Shown piece by piece: positions 26,139 through 34,858 of a DNA stretch of 64,000 nt. Under the pieces are notes generated by a model. That model was not told where the DNA came from, did no database searches, and saw nothing but the letters and a program-made list of their open reading frames with translations. Position 1 is the first letter of the stretch. Each line of letters begins with the position of its first letter. The DNA is from Porphyromonadaceae bacterium UBA7048 (GTDB lineage: Bacteria > Bacteroidota > Bacteroidia > Bacteroidales > Muribaculaceae). The stretch is from contig DLAL01000085.1 in the NCBI GenBank assembly GCA_002493945.1, positions 55,826 through 119,825 on the forward strand, given 5' to 3'. The translations under genes were made by a program, and so were the position numbers.

Positions 26139-29100
26139 TTAAAGGTTGATTTGAAGGCCTGCGGTGATGGACTTGGTCAGAGGATATGCCTCGCCGTTAT
26201 TGCTGCCCACTTCGGGATCCCAGAGCTTGAAACTGGACCATGTGCAGAGGTTGGAGCCCTGTACGAAGAAACGTACGTTCTGGAGCTTGATGCGGCTGGT
26301 GAGCGATGCAGGGAGTGTGTAGCCCACCTCAAGATTCTTCAGACGGATGTAGCTCATGTCGCGGAGCCAGTAGGTACTGTTGCGGTAGTTGTTGTGCGAA
26401 GCCATGTTCTCGCAGAGCACCAGACGGGGGAACGATGCTCCGGGGTCCTCGTTGGCGGCGATGCCGAGCTGGGCTGCCGTCTCGGAGTCGATCCAGCGGT
26501 CGTCGACCAGGTCGGCGAGCACCTGACCGTAGCGGTCCTGGGAGAATGCCCATACGGTCTTGCCCTGTATCTGGGTGTCGGACTTGCCTGCGCCCTGGAA
26601 GTGGACGTTGAAGTCGAAGCCGCGCCACTGCACCGAAGCACCGATACCGTAGATGAGGCTGGGAGTGGTGGTGGTGCCGATGGCCACGATGTCGCCGTCG
26701 TCTACCACGCCGTCGCCGTTAACGTCCTTGTACTTGATGTCGCCGGGCTGCACGTCGCCGAACATCTGCTTGGGATGGTTGCGGATATCCTCGTAGTCGG
26801 CGAAGAGACCTTCGGCGATGAGGCCGCGGTTCTGGTTCACACGGTAGCCTTTCTGCTGCTGGTAGGGATAGATGGTGTTCTCGACGTCGTAGTCAAGGAT
26901 GGTGTTGCGGGCATAGGTCATGTTGCCGCGGACGGTGACGCTCCAGTCATCGTTGAAGCGCTTCTCGTAGCGGAAGAAACCGTCGATACCTTCCGACTTG
27001 ACAGCACCCACGTTGCCCCAGGGCGACTGCTCCAGACCGAGGATGGCCGGCAGATAGTTACGCGACATGTAGATGCCCGTACGTTTCTCGTGGAAGTAGT
27101 CCACAGTGAGCGAGAAGGCGTTATGGAAGAGGGTGATGTCGAGACCGACGTCCTGCTTGGTGGCCACTTCCCATGTCACGTCGGTCGATGCGAGCGACGA
27201 ATAGTGGAGACCGCGGATGTACTCGCCGCGGGTGGGCGTGCCGAGCGTACCGAAGTTGTAGACGTTGTCGCCGGTGTAGTCGAGGGTGTAGAGGTAGGGG
27301 AAGCGGACGTTGCCCATGTTGTCGTTACCTACCTTACCGTAGGAGTAACGGATCTTGAACACGTCGAGCCATGTGAGGTCCTGGAAGGGTTTCTCGCGTG
27401 CGATGTTCCATGCGACGGAGCCTGCGGGGAAGAAACCGAAGCGGTGGTGGTCGGCGAAGTTCTCCGAACCGTTGTAACCGAAGTTGAGGTCAAGGAAGTA
27501 CTTGCTGTCGTAGTTGTACGAGAGCTGACCTGCCAGAGCCATGTTCTTGCGTGCCACACCGTTCTTGATGTCGTCGCCGATGTTCTGGGTCTGGATGTTG
27601 TTGTCGTAGGTGTACTTGACGGTGGCGCCGACGTTGTTCTTGCCGAAGTCACGGTTGTAGCTCAGCATGAGGTCGAGGAAGATGCGGCGCGAACCGTTGT
27701 TGCCCGAGCTCTGGGTCATGTCGGCCTTGTCGCCGATGCGGTCGAAAATAATCTCGCCGGTGTCCTTGTTGCGGCCGTTGGCATACCAGCGTTCGGGCAT
27801 CTGGTCGTGCGAGATGTAGTTGTAGTTGTACGTGTCATAGCCGAAGCGTCCCACGAAGCGGAGACCCTGGGTGACGAAGCGGAGATCCTGCTCGAGAGCG
27901 ACGTTGGTCTGCAGGTTATTGTTCCACTCCTGGCGGTAGCCGGTCTGGGTGGTCATGACCCAGGGGTTGGTGCGGTAGACGTCGCGGCCCATGTTGATCA
28001 TGGGGACGTAGCCGTTGGAGTACATGATAGGCGTCAGGATGGCGTTGTAGCCGAAGAGGGAGTTCCAGGTGTAGTCGTCGCCCATACCGGGAGAGTTACG
28101 CATGGAGAGGTCGCCCGAGGTGCCGAGACGGAGAAGAGTGGTCTTGGTGAGGTCGATATCGAGGTTCAGACGGTAGTTCCAGCGGTTGTAGTTGGCATTG
28201 GTGTCGTACTTGTCGCGGAGCGTGGAGTCTGTCTTATACATACCTTCGTCGGTGACGTACGATATGGAAGCGTAGTAGCGCGCCGTGCTGCCGCCGCCGC
28301 TGATATTGACGTTGGCGCGGTAGCTCATGGCGCCGTCCTTGAGGATAAGGTCCTTCCAGTTGACGTCAGGATAGAGGTCGGGGTCAAGGCCGTTGGAGAA
28401 GAGCTCGAGCTCGGTGGGAGTGTAGTAGAGGCCCTTGCTGCGGGTGACGTAGGCTTCGTTCAGGAGCGAGGCGTAGGTGACGCCGTCGACGAACTCGGGA
28501 GTCTTCGTGCGGGTGTTGTAGGAGGTCTCGAACTTGGCGTTCACCTTGACTTTGCCTTCCTTACCGCGCTTGGTGGTGATGAGGACTACGCCGTTGGCGC
28601 CCTTCGAACCGTAGATGGCCGTTGCCGAGGCGTCCTTGAGGACGGTGAATGACTCGATATCCTCGATGTTGAGGTCGTCGATGCTCTCGCGCTCGAAGCC
28701 GTCGACCAGGATGTAGGCCGATGCGCCGGCGCCGAAGGTGGAGATACCGCGGATCCAGAATTCCGACTTGTTCTTGCCGGGCTGACCGGAGGTCTGACGG
28801 GCGATGACGCCGGCCACGTTACCGGCCAGGGAGTTCGAGAGGTTCGAGGTGCTGTAGTGCTTCATGTCGGTGACGTCGACAGTGGTGACGGCACCGGTCA
28901 CGGTGATTTTCTTACGGGCACCCATACCGGTGACGACCACTTCGTTGAGGGCATTGGAGGTAGGCTCCATGCGGATGATGTTGTCGTCGAGGCTGAGCGT
29001 GCGCACGGGCATCTCGAGGTCCTGCATGCCTATGTAGGAGAAGACAAGGGTATTGTCCTTGGAGGGCACGTCGATGCGGAAGTTACCGTCGATGTCGGTG

Positions 29101-29255
29101 ACCACGCCGATATTGGCTCCTTTGACCACTACCGAGACACCGATGAGGGGCTCCTGGTCTTCGGTGCTTATCACCGTGCCTTTATATATTCTTGCCGAAG
29201 CAAGCGTCGATGTCAGCATCGCAGCTGTCATCAGCACTGTTATTCGTTCTTTCAT
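26139..29255 (-). CDS. SusC/RagA-family TonB-dependent transporter
   Basis: An outer-membrane TonB-dependent receptor of 1038 residues. It has a signal peptide, an N-terminal carboxypeptidase-like domain ('KGTVISTEDQEPLIGVSVVVKG'), a TonB-box-like LNEVVVTGMGARKK, the plug ('LAGNVAGVIARQTSGQPGKN', 'LVDGFERESIDDLNIEDIESF', 'VLKDASATAIYGSKGANGVV') and a long beta-barrel ending in AGLQINL. With the following SusD it imports oligosaccharides. It is preceded by the IPT/TIG-propeller lipoprotein and is the core of the locus. Confidence 0.97.
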   Translation of the reverse strand: MKERITVLMTAAMLTSTLASARIYKGTVISTEDQEPLIGVSVVVKGANIGVVTDIDGNFRIDVPSKDNTLVFSYIGMQDLEMPVRTLSLDDNIIRMEPTSNALNEVVVTGMGARKKITVTGAVTTVDVTDMKHYSTSNLSNSLAGNVAGVIARQTSGQPGKNKSEFWIRGISTFGAGASAYILVDGFERESIDDLNIEDIESFTVLKDASATAIYGSKGANGVVLITTKRGKEGKVKVNAKFETSYNTRTKTPEFVDGVTYASLLNEAYVTRSKGLYYTPTELELFSNGLDPDLYPDVNWKDLILKDGAMSYRANVNISGGGSTARYYASISYVTDEGMYKTDSTLRDKYDTNANYNRWNYRLNLDIDLTKTTLLRLGTSGDLSMRNSPGMGDDYTWNSLFGYNAILTPIMYSNGYVPMINMGRDVYRTNPWVMTTQTGYRQEWNNNLQTNVALEQDLRFVTQGLRFVGRFGYDTYNYNYISHDQMPERWYANGRNKDTGEIIFDRIGDKADMTQSSGNNGSRRIFLDLMLSYNRDFGKNNVGATVKYTYDNNIQTQNIGDDIKNGVARKNMALAGQLSYNYDSKYFLDLNFGYNGSENFADHHRFGFFPAGSVAWNIAREKPFQDLTWLDVFKIRYSYGKVGNDNMGNVRFPYLYTLDYTGDNVYNFGTLGTPTRGEYIRGLHYSSLASTDVTWEVATKQDVGLDITLFHNAFSLTVDYFHEKRTGIYMSRNYLPAILGLEQSPWGNVGAVKSEGIDGFFRYEKRFNDDWSVTVRGNMTYARNTILDYDVENTIYPYQQQKGYRVNQNRGLIAEGLFADYEDIRNHPKQMFGDVQPGDIKYKDVNGDGVVDDGDIVAIGTTTTPSLIYGIGASVQWRGFDFNVHFQGAGKSDTQIQGKTVWAFSQDRYGQVLADLVDDRWIDSETAAQLGIAANEDPGASFPRLVLCENMASHNNYRNSTYWLRDMSYIRLKNLEVGYTLPASLTSRIKLQNVRFFVQGSNLCTWSSFKLWDPEVGSNNGEAYPLTKSITAGLQINL

Positions 29256-29277
29256 TGGTCTTTAGATAAGTTCCGGG

Positions 29278-30843
29278 TTATTCGTTAGGTTCGTCAGTAG
29301 AGGGAGTGTCTTCCTCGGCGGGAGGAGTGATGGTCTGGTCTTCGGATTCCTCGCCGATGGTGCGGATGCGACGGTTGTTGTGGTCAAGCACATAGAACAT
29401 GTCGCGGCCCTCGTCGTAGGCTATGCCGGTGACGTCGCGGAAACGTGCTACCGAGCGGAGGTCGCCGTCTTCGGTGCCCCAGATGTTGCCGTTGGTCGAG
29501 GGAGCGCGGCCGGCGTATGTGCGGACGAGTCCGTCGGGAGTGATGCGGCGCACGCAGAAGTTGAGGACGTCGGCGAAGTAGTAGTCATAGACGTCGGCGC
29601 GTCCTTCGGCCTCATACTCGGGGTTCTTCACGAACACGCCCTGATAGGGACGGTGGAGACGTGCGCTTGTGCCCACAGCGTCGACCCAGTCCTCGGCACC
29701 ATTGGCGCCTGCCACGGTGTAGGGAGTGGTGAACTCTTTCTTCTTCCAGTCATAGTCGGTGCGGAGGATGAACGAGCGGTTGATGACGGTGATGTATGCG
29801 TAGTCGCCCGAAGGATGGATGACGATCTGGAACTCATACGAGGGGTCCATGATGCGGAAGAGCTCGCGGAAAGCGCCTGACTCGAAAGTGCCTTTCCACG
29901 GCTCGGTCTCCTCGTCGGGGTCTTCCGAAGGCTCGAAAGTCTTGAAGTAGTCATTGAGGTCAAGACGGAAGAGCTGGCCGTTCTCGTAGCTGTTGAAGTA
30001 TACCTCGCCGTTGACAGGGTGGATAGCCACGGTGTTGCACTGCTTGTAGAGGGCGAGCTGCTGAGTGTTCGAGGCGTCGCTGAAGGTGCCGTCGCTGTTG
30101 CGCTTTACGATCCAGAGGCTCGGAGAGTCGTAGTTGCGGTCGGCGCGGTCGGAAGCCACGAGCATGTACTGTCCGTCGTTGGTGAAAGCAATCTGGCGGA
30201 GACGCTGGCTCTGGAACTTGTTGGCCGACATCAGACGGGTCGACTCGCGCTTCTCGAGGTCGAGCTGACCGATGAAGCCTTCGCCGCGGTCATAAGTGAC
30301 GTAGAGACGGTTGGGATAGAGGGGGTCGAAAGCGAGGGTGCCTTCGGCGTTAAAACCGGCGGCCACGTCGAATGAGCCCCAGACTTCGCCCTGGGTGTCG
30401 TTCTCATTCTGATAGCCGACGAGAGTACCCACGACTTTCTTGCGAAGGTACTCGAATTTCTTTTCGCTCACGGCCGAGCGGCTGTTGCCGAGTTCGTCCG
30501 TGACGGTAATCTCGACTTCGCCGGAGAAAGCGCCCGAGGGCACGTATGCGTAGAGTTTGTCTGACATCACGCTCACGATGACGGCCTGCTTACCGCCGAT
30601 TTTGAGTGTGACAAAATTCTTGTCGACACCGAAGTTGGAGCCTTTGACTATAATCTGCTCCTGATAGCCGCCGCTCTCGGGCGTGAATCCCGTGATGGTC
30701 ACTTCCTGTGCCGGGTTGAAAGGCTCTGTCGCTGTCGGGACTGTGTCGTCGTCGCTGCATGCAGTGAAGGCTGCACCGAAAGCAAGCATGGCGATACCCA
30801 GCAGACAGGTTTTCAGGTTTGATTGTAAGGACTTGAATTTCAT
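29278..30843 (-). CDS. IPT/TIG and NHL-propeller surface lipoprotein
   Basis: A 521-residue lipoprotein (lipidated Cys29 in GAAFTACSDDD). An IPT/TIG domain follows (about 48-130: 'VTITGFTPESGGYQEQIIVKG'), then a six-bladed NHL-like propeller (about 140-490: 'NRLYVTYDRGEGFIGQLDLEK', 'WIVKRNSDGTFSDAS', 'AYDEGRDMFYVLDHNNRRIR') and an acidic tail. Such proteins occur in many Bacteroidetes PULs as surface glycan-binding proteins. It is the first gene of the operon, which is unusual because SusC normally leads. The promoter and a leader hairpin lie upstream. Confidence 0.85.
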   Translation of the reverse strand: MKFKSLQSNLKTCLLGIAMLAFGAAFTACSDDDTVPTATEPFNPAQEVTITGFTPESGGYQEQIIVKGSNFGVDKNFVTLKIGGKQAVIVSVMSDKLYAYVPSGAFSGEVEITVTDELGNSRSAVSEKKFEYLRKKVVGTLVGYQNENDTQGEVWGSFDVAAGFNAEGTLAFDPLYPNRLYVTYDRGEGFIGQLDLEKRESTRLMSANKFQSQRLRQIAFTNDGQYMLVASDRADRNYDSPSLWIVKRNSDGTFSDASNTQQLALYKQCNTVAIHPVNGEVYFNSYENGQLFRLDLNDYFKTFEPSEDPDEETEPWKGTFESGAFRELFRIMDPSYEFQIVIHPSGDYAYITVINRSFILRTDYDWKKKEFTTPYTVAGANGAEDWVDAVGTSARLHRPYQGVFVKNPEYEAEGRADVYDYYFADVLNFCVRRITPDGLVRTYAGRAPSTNGNIWGTEDGDLRSVARFRDVTGIAYDEGRDMFYVLDHNNRRIRTIGEESEDQTITPPAEEDTPSTDEPNE

Positions 30844-30894
30844 ATTATTAGGATTATTGAATTTGTTTGCTCTGTCTCTGATTGCCTTTGTGCG

Positions 30895-30925
30895 ACCCGT
30901 CCCGGCACTGAGGCCGGGAGCGGGT
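30895..30925 (-). promoter_or_regulatory. stable stem-loop at the 5' end of the PUL mRNA
   Basis: On the minus strand ACCCG-ct-CCCGGC, a six-base loop, then GCCGGG-a-CGGGT. It starts about where transcription should begin from the promoter at 30927-30953, so it would cap the operon mRNA. Confidence 0.6.
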
Positions 30926-30926
30926 G

Positions 30927-30953
30927 CAAAGACAAATTCTAACCTAAACCAAA
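30927..30953 (-). promoter_or_regulatory. candidate promoter of the SusCD operon
   Basis: Minus-strand TGTCTTTG (30927-30934) with TTTG near 30950-30953. The A of the TAnnTTTG element is replaced by G, which fits a weak, activator-dependent promoter. It lies in the 177-base gap after the glutaminase-like gene. Confidence 0.5.
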
Positions 30954-31020
30954 TTATTACCTGTCAGTCAATCATCCTATTGAGAGGAAGACTGTTGTTC
31001 AATATGAGAAAAACTACTGA

Positions 31021-33582
31021 TTATTTCTTGTTATTCTTCCTGGGGTTCTTTACCGCCTGATCGAATCCGGCCACACGGGCGGCGAACACGGGCATCCAGT
31101 GACCGCCGATGACCGAGCGGGCCATGAAGCCGGTCTTGCGTGCGGTGACGGTGTCGTACCAGTCGGAGATGGGCACGCGGGTCTCGGTGTTGTGCACGTA
31201 CTGATAGAGGGGATCGATGAACTTCTCAAGCGACTTGCGGTCGGGCGACATGGCTGCGGTCCACATGATCCAGTCGCTCTTGGTGTAGTCCTTGCGGCTG
31301 TCAAGGGGCAGACCGTACTTGTTCTGCTTCTTGAGATAGTAGTTAACTTCGGTGAGCATGGCGTTGTTGGGGAAGAGGCCGGTGTTCCACAGCTTGTCCC
31401 ATACCATGTTGTACTTCTGCGACCAGGTGTTCTCTCGGTCGAAGGCGAGGCGGTAGTGGAGGTCGCCCTTGCTGCCTTCGCGTGCGGTGGCTTCCCATGT
31501 GATGGCCATTTCACGGGCCTTGTCATTGTACTTCCTGGCAGTGGCCTCATCGCCGCGGAGAGCAGCGAGCTCGGCGAAGCCCTGGATACCCATGATGGCC
31601 TTGACGGAGAGGTTGGCGTTGTGAGCCCAGTGGCCGGCGAAGTCGTCGGTGCAGAGCTGGTTGGCGGGATCCTGTCCGTGTTCCGCCAGATAGTCGGCCC
31701 AGGTGTTGAGGATGTCCCAGTAGGGTTCGGCGTATGATGCGTTGCCGTCGAGCTTGCAGACCTGAGCTATGAGGGTGAGCATGTTGCCGGCTTCCTCAAG
31801 GGGCATGTCACCGCCGTAAACCTGACCGTTGGCGATAGGATACTGGCCGAGGTCGTGTGCGGCGAAGGGCTTGGTCCAGCGGCCCGAAGCGGAGTAGTCG
31901 AGGATGGAGGTCATCATGGCCTTCTGGAGCTCGGGGTTGTAGCAGAGGAAGAGGGGTGCTTCGGGATAGGTGAGGTCGACGGTGTTCACGCAGCCGTTGG
32001 AGTCGTTCTCCTTGGAGAAGAAGAGGAGCTTGCCCTCGTCGTCGCGGAAGAGCTTGTGGGCGGCGATGACGTGGCGGTACGAACCGGCCAGAAGCTCGGC
32101 GTACTTGGTGCCGCCTACTTCAAAAGCGTCGTCGTAGATGCGGCGGTCAAGTTCCTGACAGCGCTTCATGATGGAAGCGTACGAGCCCGAGAGACGGTCG
32201 AACATGTCGAAGATGGTCACGGCGCCGTTGTGTGCCCAGTAGCCCTTGTAGCGCTTGAACATATACTCGATATCGTAGATTTCGTCGTAGCCGAGCATGG
32301 TGTAGCTGGCAGCCTTGGCGGTGCGGCCGAAGTCATGCACGTATGCCAGGGTTGGACGCTCGTCCTTGCGGCGTGTCACGATCTCGGTGACCTTCTCCGA
32401 GGGGAGCTTGCCGGTGCTGTAGAACGCTTTCTTGATGGAGGAGTCCTCGCCTATGGCCACGTCGCCGTTGAAGGCCGGCATGTAGAAGTAACCCCAGTCG
32501 ATGCAGATGTGGTCGCCCTTCTTGGCCAGGATAGGCTGCTCTACGGTGCCGGTAGCGATGTAGCGCTTGCCGTTGTGCTCCTCGATGGTGGTGCGGGTGG
32601 CCTGGTGAGCCTTGTTCTGGGCAATCAGGGGCGATGCCGTGAGCATGAGCTGCACGTCGTGGGGCTGACCGTCGGTGGAGGTCACCTGATAGGAGATATA
32701 GTTGATGGGCGACGAGAGGAGGTCATAGTCGTCGATAATCATAGGAGCGGTGAAGACCACTTTGAGGTCGACGGGACCGCAGCCGAAGTCATAGTAGGTG
32801 GAAGTGGCCATGACGTCAACGCTGTTCTGCACGGCGTTGGCCACGTGGCTGTTGTCGAGGCCGATGTTGCGGAAGATGCCGAAGTCGGTGTATGCGCCGC
32901 CGGCGTTGTTGTGGCAGTGAGCGGCGATGACGTTGCGGCCCGGGCGGAGAGCCTTCTTCATATTCTCGTCGAGCTCCACGCGGATGTTCTCGCGTGCGGT
33001 GGCGGGACCGCGGTCGATGAGAGTGCCGTTGATGTAAATCTCGAAGTTGTCGTCGTGCGAATATACAAGGAAGAGGTCACTTGCGATGTCTTCCTTGGAG
33101 AGGTCGACTGTGCGGCGCACGTAGATATCGCTGTTCTCCTCGCGCCAGGGAGTATTGATGAAGCTGCCGCCGTCGGAGCCGAAAGCGCCGCGGGCCGCAG
33201 TCCATGCGGCGTCATTGAAGTCAGGCTTTTCCCATCCTTTGCCGGGATTCTGACGTGTGTAGCGTCCTTCCCAGGCTACTTCGTCGGCCATGGGGACAAC
33301 GCTCTTCAGCACGGAGTTCTTCACGCCCATGAAACGGTAGCTCTTACCGTCGACGCGGAGGATACCTTCGAGGGGTTTCTCCTCATTTGTCCAGTGACGG
33401 GGAGTGCCGTCGGTGAGACGGTCATAGGGCGACCATATAGAGAAGTACGGGTCGGACACCACCAGAGGCACCGAAGGGAGACGGAGGTCGGTCGACCGGT
33501 AGGGCTTGAACATATCGTCGGTCTGAGCGGATGCCGAGAGGCATAGGGCGCAGAGGACGGCAGACTGTACCAGTTTCTTCAT
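31021..33582 (-). CDS. secreted glutaminase-like protein (DUF4964/5127/4965/1793)
   Basis: An 853-residue secreted protein, signal peptide MKKLVQSAVLCALCLSASA. It has the architecture of the fungal-type glutaminase A family: DUF4964-like head ('LRLPSVPLVVSDPYFSIWSPYD'), a lectin-like insertion ('GWEKPDFNDAAWTAARGAFG', 'YSHDDNFEIYINGTLIDRG'), DUF5127 ('FTAPMIIDDYDLLSSPINYIS'), DUF4965 ('RCQELDRRIYDDAFEVGGTKY') and DUF1793 ('TDDFAGHWAHNANLSVKAIMG'). Known members hydrolyse glutamine or are uncharacterised; many sit next to glycan loci. It has the same architecture as the first half of the fusion protein at 41998. No lipobox is seen. Confidence 0.85.
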   Translation of the reverse strand: MKKLVQSAVLCALCLSASAQTDDMFKPYRSTDLRLPSVPLVVSDPYFSIWSPYDRLTDGTPRHWTNEEKPLEGILRVDGKSYRFMGVKNSVLKSVVPMADEVAWEGRYTRQNPGKGWEKPDFNDAAWTAARGAFGSDGGSFINTPWREENSDIYVRRTVDLSKEDIASDLFLVYSHDDNFEIYINGTLIDRGPATARENIRVELDENMKKALRPGRNVIAAHCHNNAGGAYTDFGIFRNIGLDNSHVANAVQNSVDVMATSTYYDFGCGPVDLKVVFTAPMIIDDYDLLSSPINYISYQVTSTDGQPHDVQLMLTASPLIAQNKAHQATRTTIEEHNGKRYIATGTVEQPILAKKGDHICIDWGYFYMPAFNGDVAIGEDSSIKKAFYSTGKLPSEKVTEIVTRRKDERPTLAYVHDFGRTAKAASYTMLGYDEIYDIEYMFKRYKGYWAHNGAVTIFDMFDRLSGSYASIMKRCQELDRRIYDDAFEVGGTKYAELLAGSYRHVIAAHKLFRDDEGKLLFFSKENDSNGCVNTVDLTYPEAPLFLCYNPELQKAMMTSILDYSASGRWTKPFAAHDLGQYPIANGQVYGGDMPLEEAGNMLTLIAQVCKLDGNASYAEPYWDILNTWADYLAEHGQDPANQLCTDDFAGHWAHNANLSVKAIMGIQGFAELAALRGDEATARKYNDKAREMAITWEATAREGSKGDLHYRLAFDRENTWSQKYNMVWDKLWNTGLFPNNAMLTEVNYYLKKQNKYGLPLDSRKDYTKSDWIMWTAAMSPDRKSLEKFIDPLYQYVHNTETRVPISDWYDTVTARKTGFMARSVIGGHWMPVFAARVAGFDQAVKNPRKNNKK

Positions 33583-33633
33583 ACTTTTTTTCGGGATTGA
33601 TTCGGATATGATAAAAGGTTCGTTTTTCTGTCG

Positions 33634-33669
33634 CGAAATTACGAAAAAGCGACGCCCCCTGATGCAAAA
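33634..33669 (-). promoter_or_regulatory. possible promoter of the glutaminase-like gene
   Basis: Minus-strand TAATTTCG (33634-33641) with TTTTG (33665-33669), 23 bases apart; both the spacing and the -7 element are imperfect. Confidence 0.35.
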
Positions 33670-33751
33670 GGCTGTTCAAATATGATAAATTTCCGGTCAT
33701 GACAGGTATGTATCAGCCGATTACCCGGTAGAGTCACTGATTGACCTGAAA

Positions 33752-33783
33752 TTTGCACATTAGGTTTCTTTTGCGTAACTTTG
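33752..33783 (+). promoter_or_regulatory. promoter of the GH43-like gene
   Basis: TTTG (33752-33755), 20 bases, TAACTTTG (33776-33783): a full Bacteroidetes consensus. The ATG at 33800 is only 16 bases after the -7 element, so the leader is very short. Confidence 0.8.
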
Positions 33784-33799
33784 CACCAAATCTCACGCC

Positions 33800-34828
33800 A
33801 TGTACACAATCCCGCTCAGATATATCACATTCATCGCCTTGCTCGTCGTGACCCTCGCTTGCTCGACTGAAGAGGCCGGCACCGAAGGACACATAATCCT
33901 GAAACACGAAGCCTACCCTGCCGTGGCAGAGCACGAAGGCAGATTCTATCTGGTGACCCAGACGGAAGGACTCGACACAGCACGCATCCATTATGCCACC
34001 GATATCAATGGATTCGGAAACGACACCACAGGCGGCGCCATTTTCACCCTCACCGACAGAGGCCTGCACAATATGTACTCGCCCGAGCTGCACCGCATCG
34101 ACGGAAAGTGGTACATGTACTTCGAGGCCGACACCAACGGCAACACCGACTACCATCAGCTCTACGCATTCGAGAACGCCTCCGACGACCCTCGTCAGGG
34201 ACGGTGGACTGCCCACGGACCAATCATCACCATCGACGAATGGAACTGGGCCATACATCCCACTGTATTCGAGCGCGACGGCGAGCTATACATGCTCTGG
34301 TCGGGCTGGGAGAAGCGCCGCATAGAGGCTGAGACTCAGTGCATATTCATAGCGCGCATGGCCAATCCCTGGACGCTGGACTCTAAGCGCGTCAAGCTAT
34401 CCGAGCCTATATATGAATGGGAACGCCAGTGGATAAACCCCGACGGTACACGCTCGGCATACCCTATATATGTGAATGAGAATCCGCAGGTGATGATATC
34501 GCCTGACAACCGCAACATCGTTGTGTGCTACTCCGCCAGCGGCATATGGACGGTCTACTCTACCGTGGGCATGCTCTACGCGCCCTACGGCAGCGACCTG
34601 CTCAATCCGAAGTCCTGGACCAAACTGTCGGAGCCGCAGTTCCTCACGGCCGACGGAGCGCAGTACTTCGGAGCATCGAACATATCCTACATCCGCGACC
34701 ACAAGGACAACCGCGACTGGCTGTTCTACCAGATGAAGTACTACGACAACAACTGGATGCGCAAGGTCGTGGCCCTCAAGGAAATCAAGTGGAATGAAAA
34801 AGGCCTTCCGGAATTCGGAAAGCCTTGA
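33800..34828 (+). CDS. GH43-like lipoprotein, catalytic acids apparently replaced
   Basis: A 342-residue lipoprotein (MYTIPLRYITFIALLVVTLAC, lipidated Cys21) with a five-bladed GH43 propeller of the arabinofuranosidase-like type: 'NMYSPELHRIDGKWYMYFEAD', 'ELYMLWSGWEKRR', 'IFIARMANPWTLDSKRVKLS', 'VCYSASGIWTVYSTVGML', 'DLLNPKSWTKLSEPQF'. In relatives I recall, blade 1 reads ADP with the base Asp; here it is AYP. The second Asp (AIDG/AIDP) is His in AIHPTVF. The NEGP Glu is kept as NENP, and the GPGHNS loop is replaced. It may be a glycan-binding pseudoenzyme. It ends convergent to the HTCS. Confidence 0.78.
   Translation: MYTIPLRYITFIALLVVTLACSTEEAGTEGHIILKHEAYPAVAEHEGRFYLVTQTEGLDTARIHYATDINGFGNDTTGGAIFTLTDRGLHNMYSPELHRIDGKWYMYFEADTNGNTDYHQLYAFENASDDPRQGRWTAHGPIITIDEWNWAIHPTVFERDGELYMLWSGWEKRRIEAETQCIFIARMANPWTLDSKRVKLSEPIYEWERQWINPDGTRSAYPIYVNENPQVMISPDNRNIVVCYSASGIWTVYSTVGMLYAPYGSDLLNPKSWTKLSEPQFLTADGAQYFGASNISYIRDHKDNRDWLFYQMKYYDNNWMRKVVALKEIKWNEKGLPEFGKP
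34800..34826. terminator. hairpin overlapping the stop of the GH43-like gene
   Basis: AAGGCcTTCCG (34800-34810), loop GAATT, CGGAAaGCCTT (34816-34826). The last codons and stop form one arm. It separates two convergent genes and may serve both. Confidence 0.6.
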
Positions 34829-34858
34829 AGCGGAAGGACATGTGACCGCGCATCAACT

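Noticed and set aside
25884..28652. 922-codon plus-strand ORF opposite SusC
   Set aside because: Antisense shadow of the SusC gene; its Val/Asp/Glu-rich translation mirrors the codon bias of the real frame.
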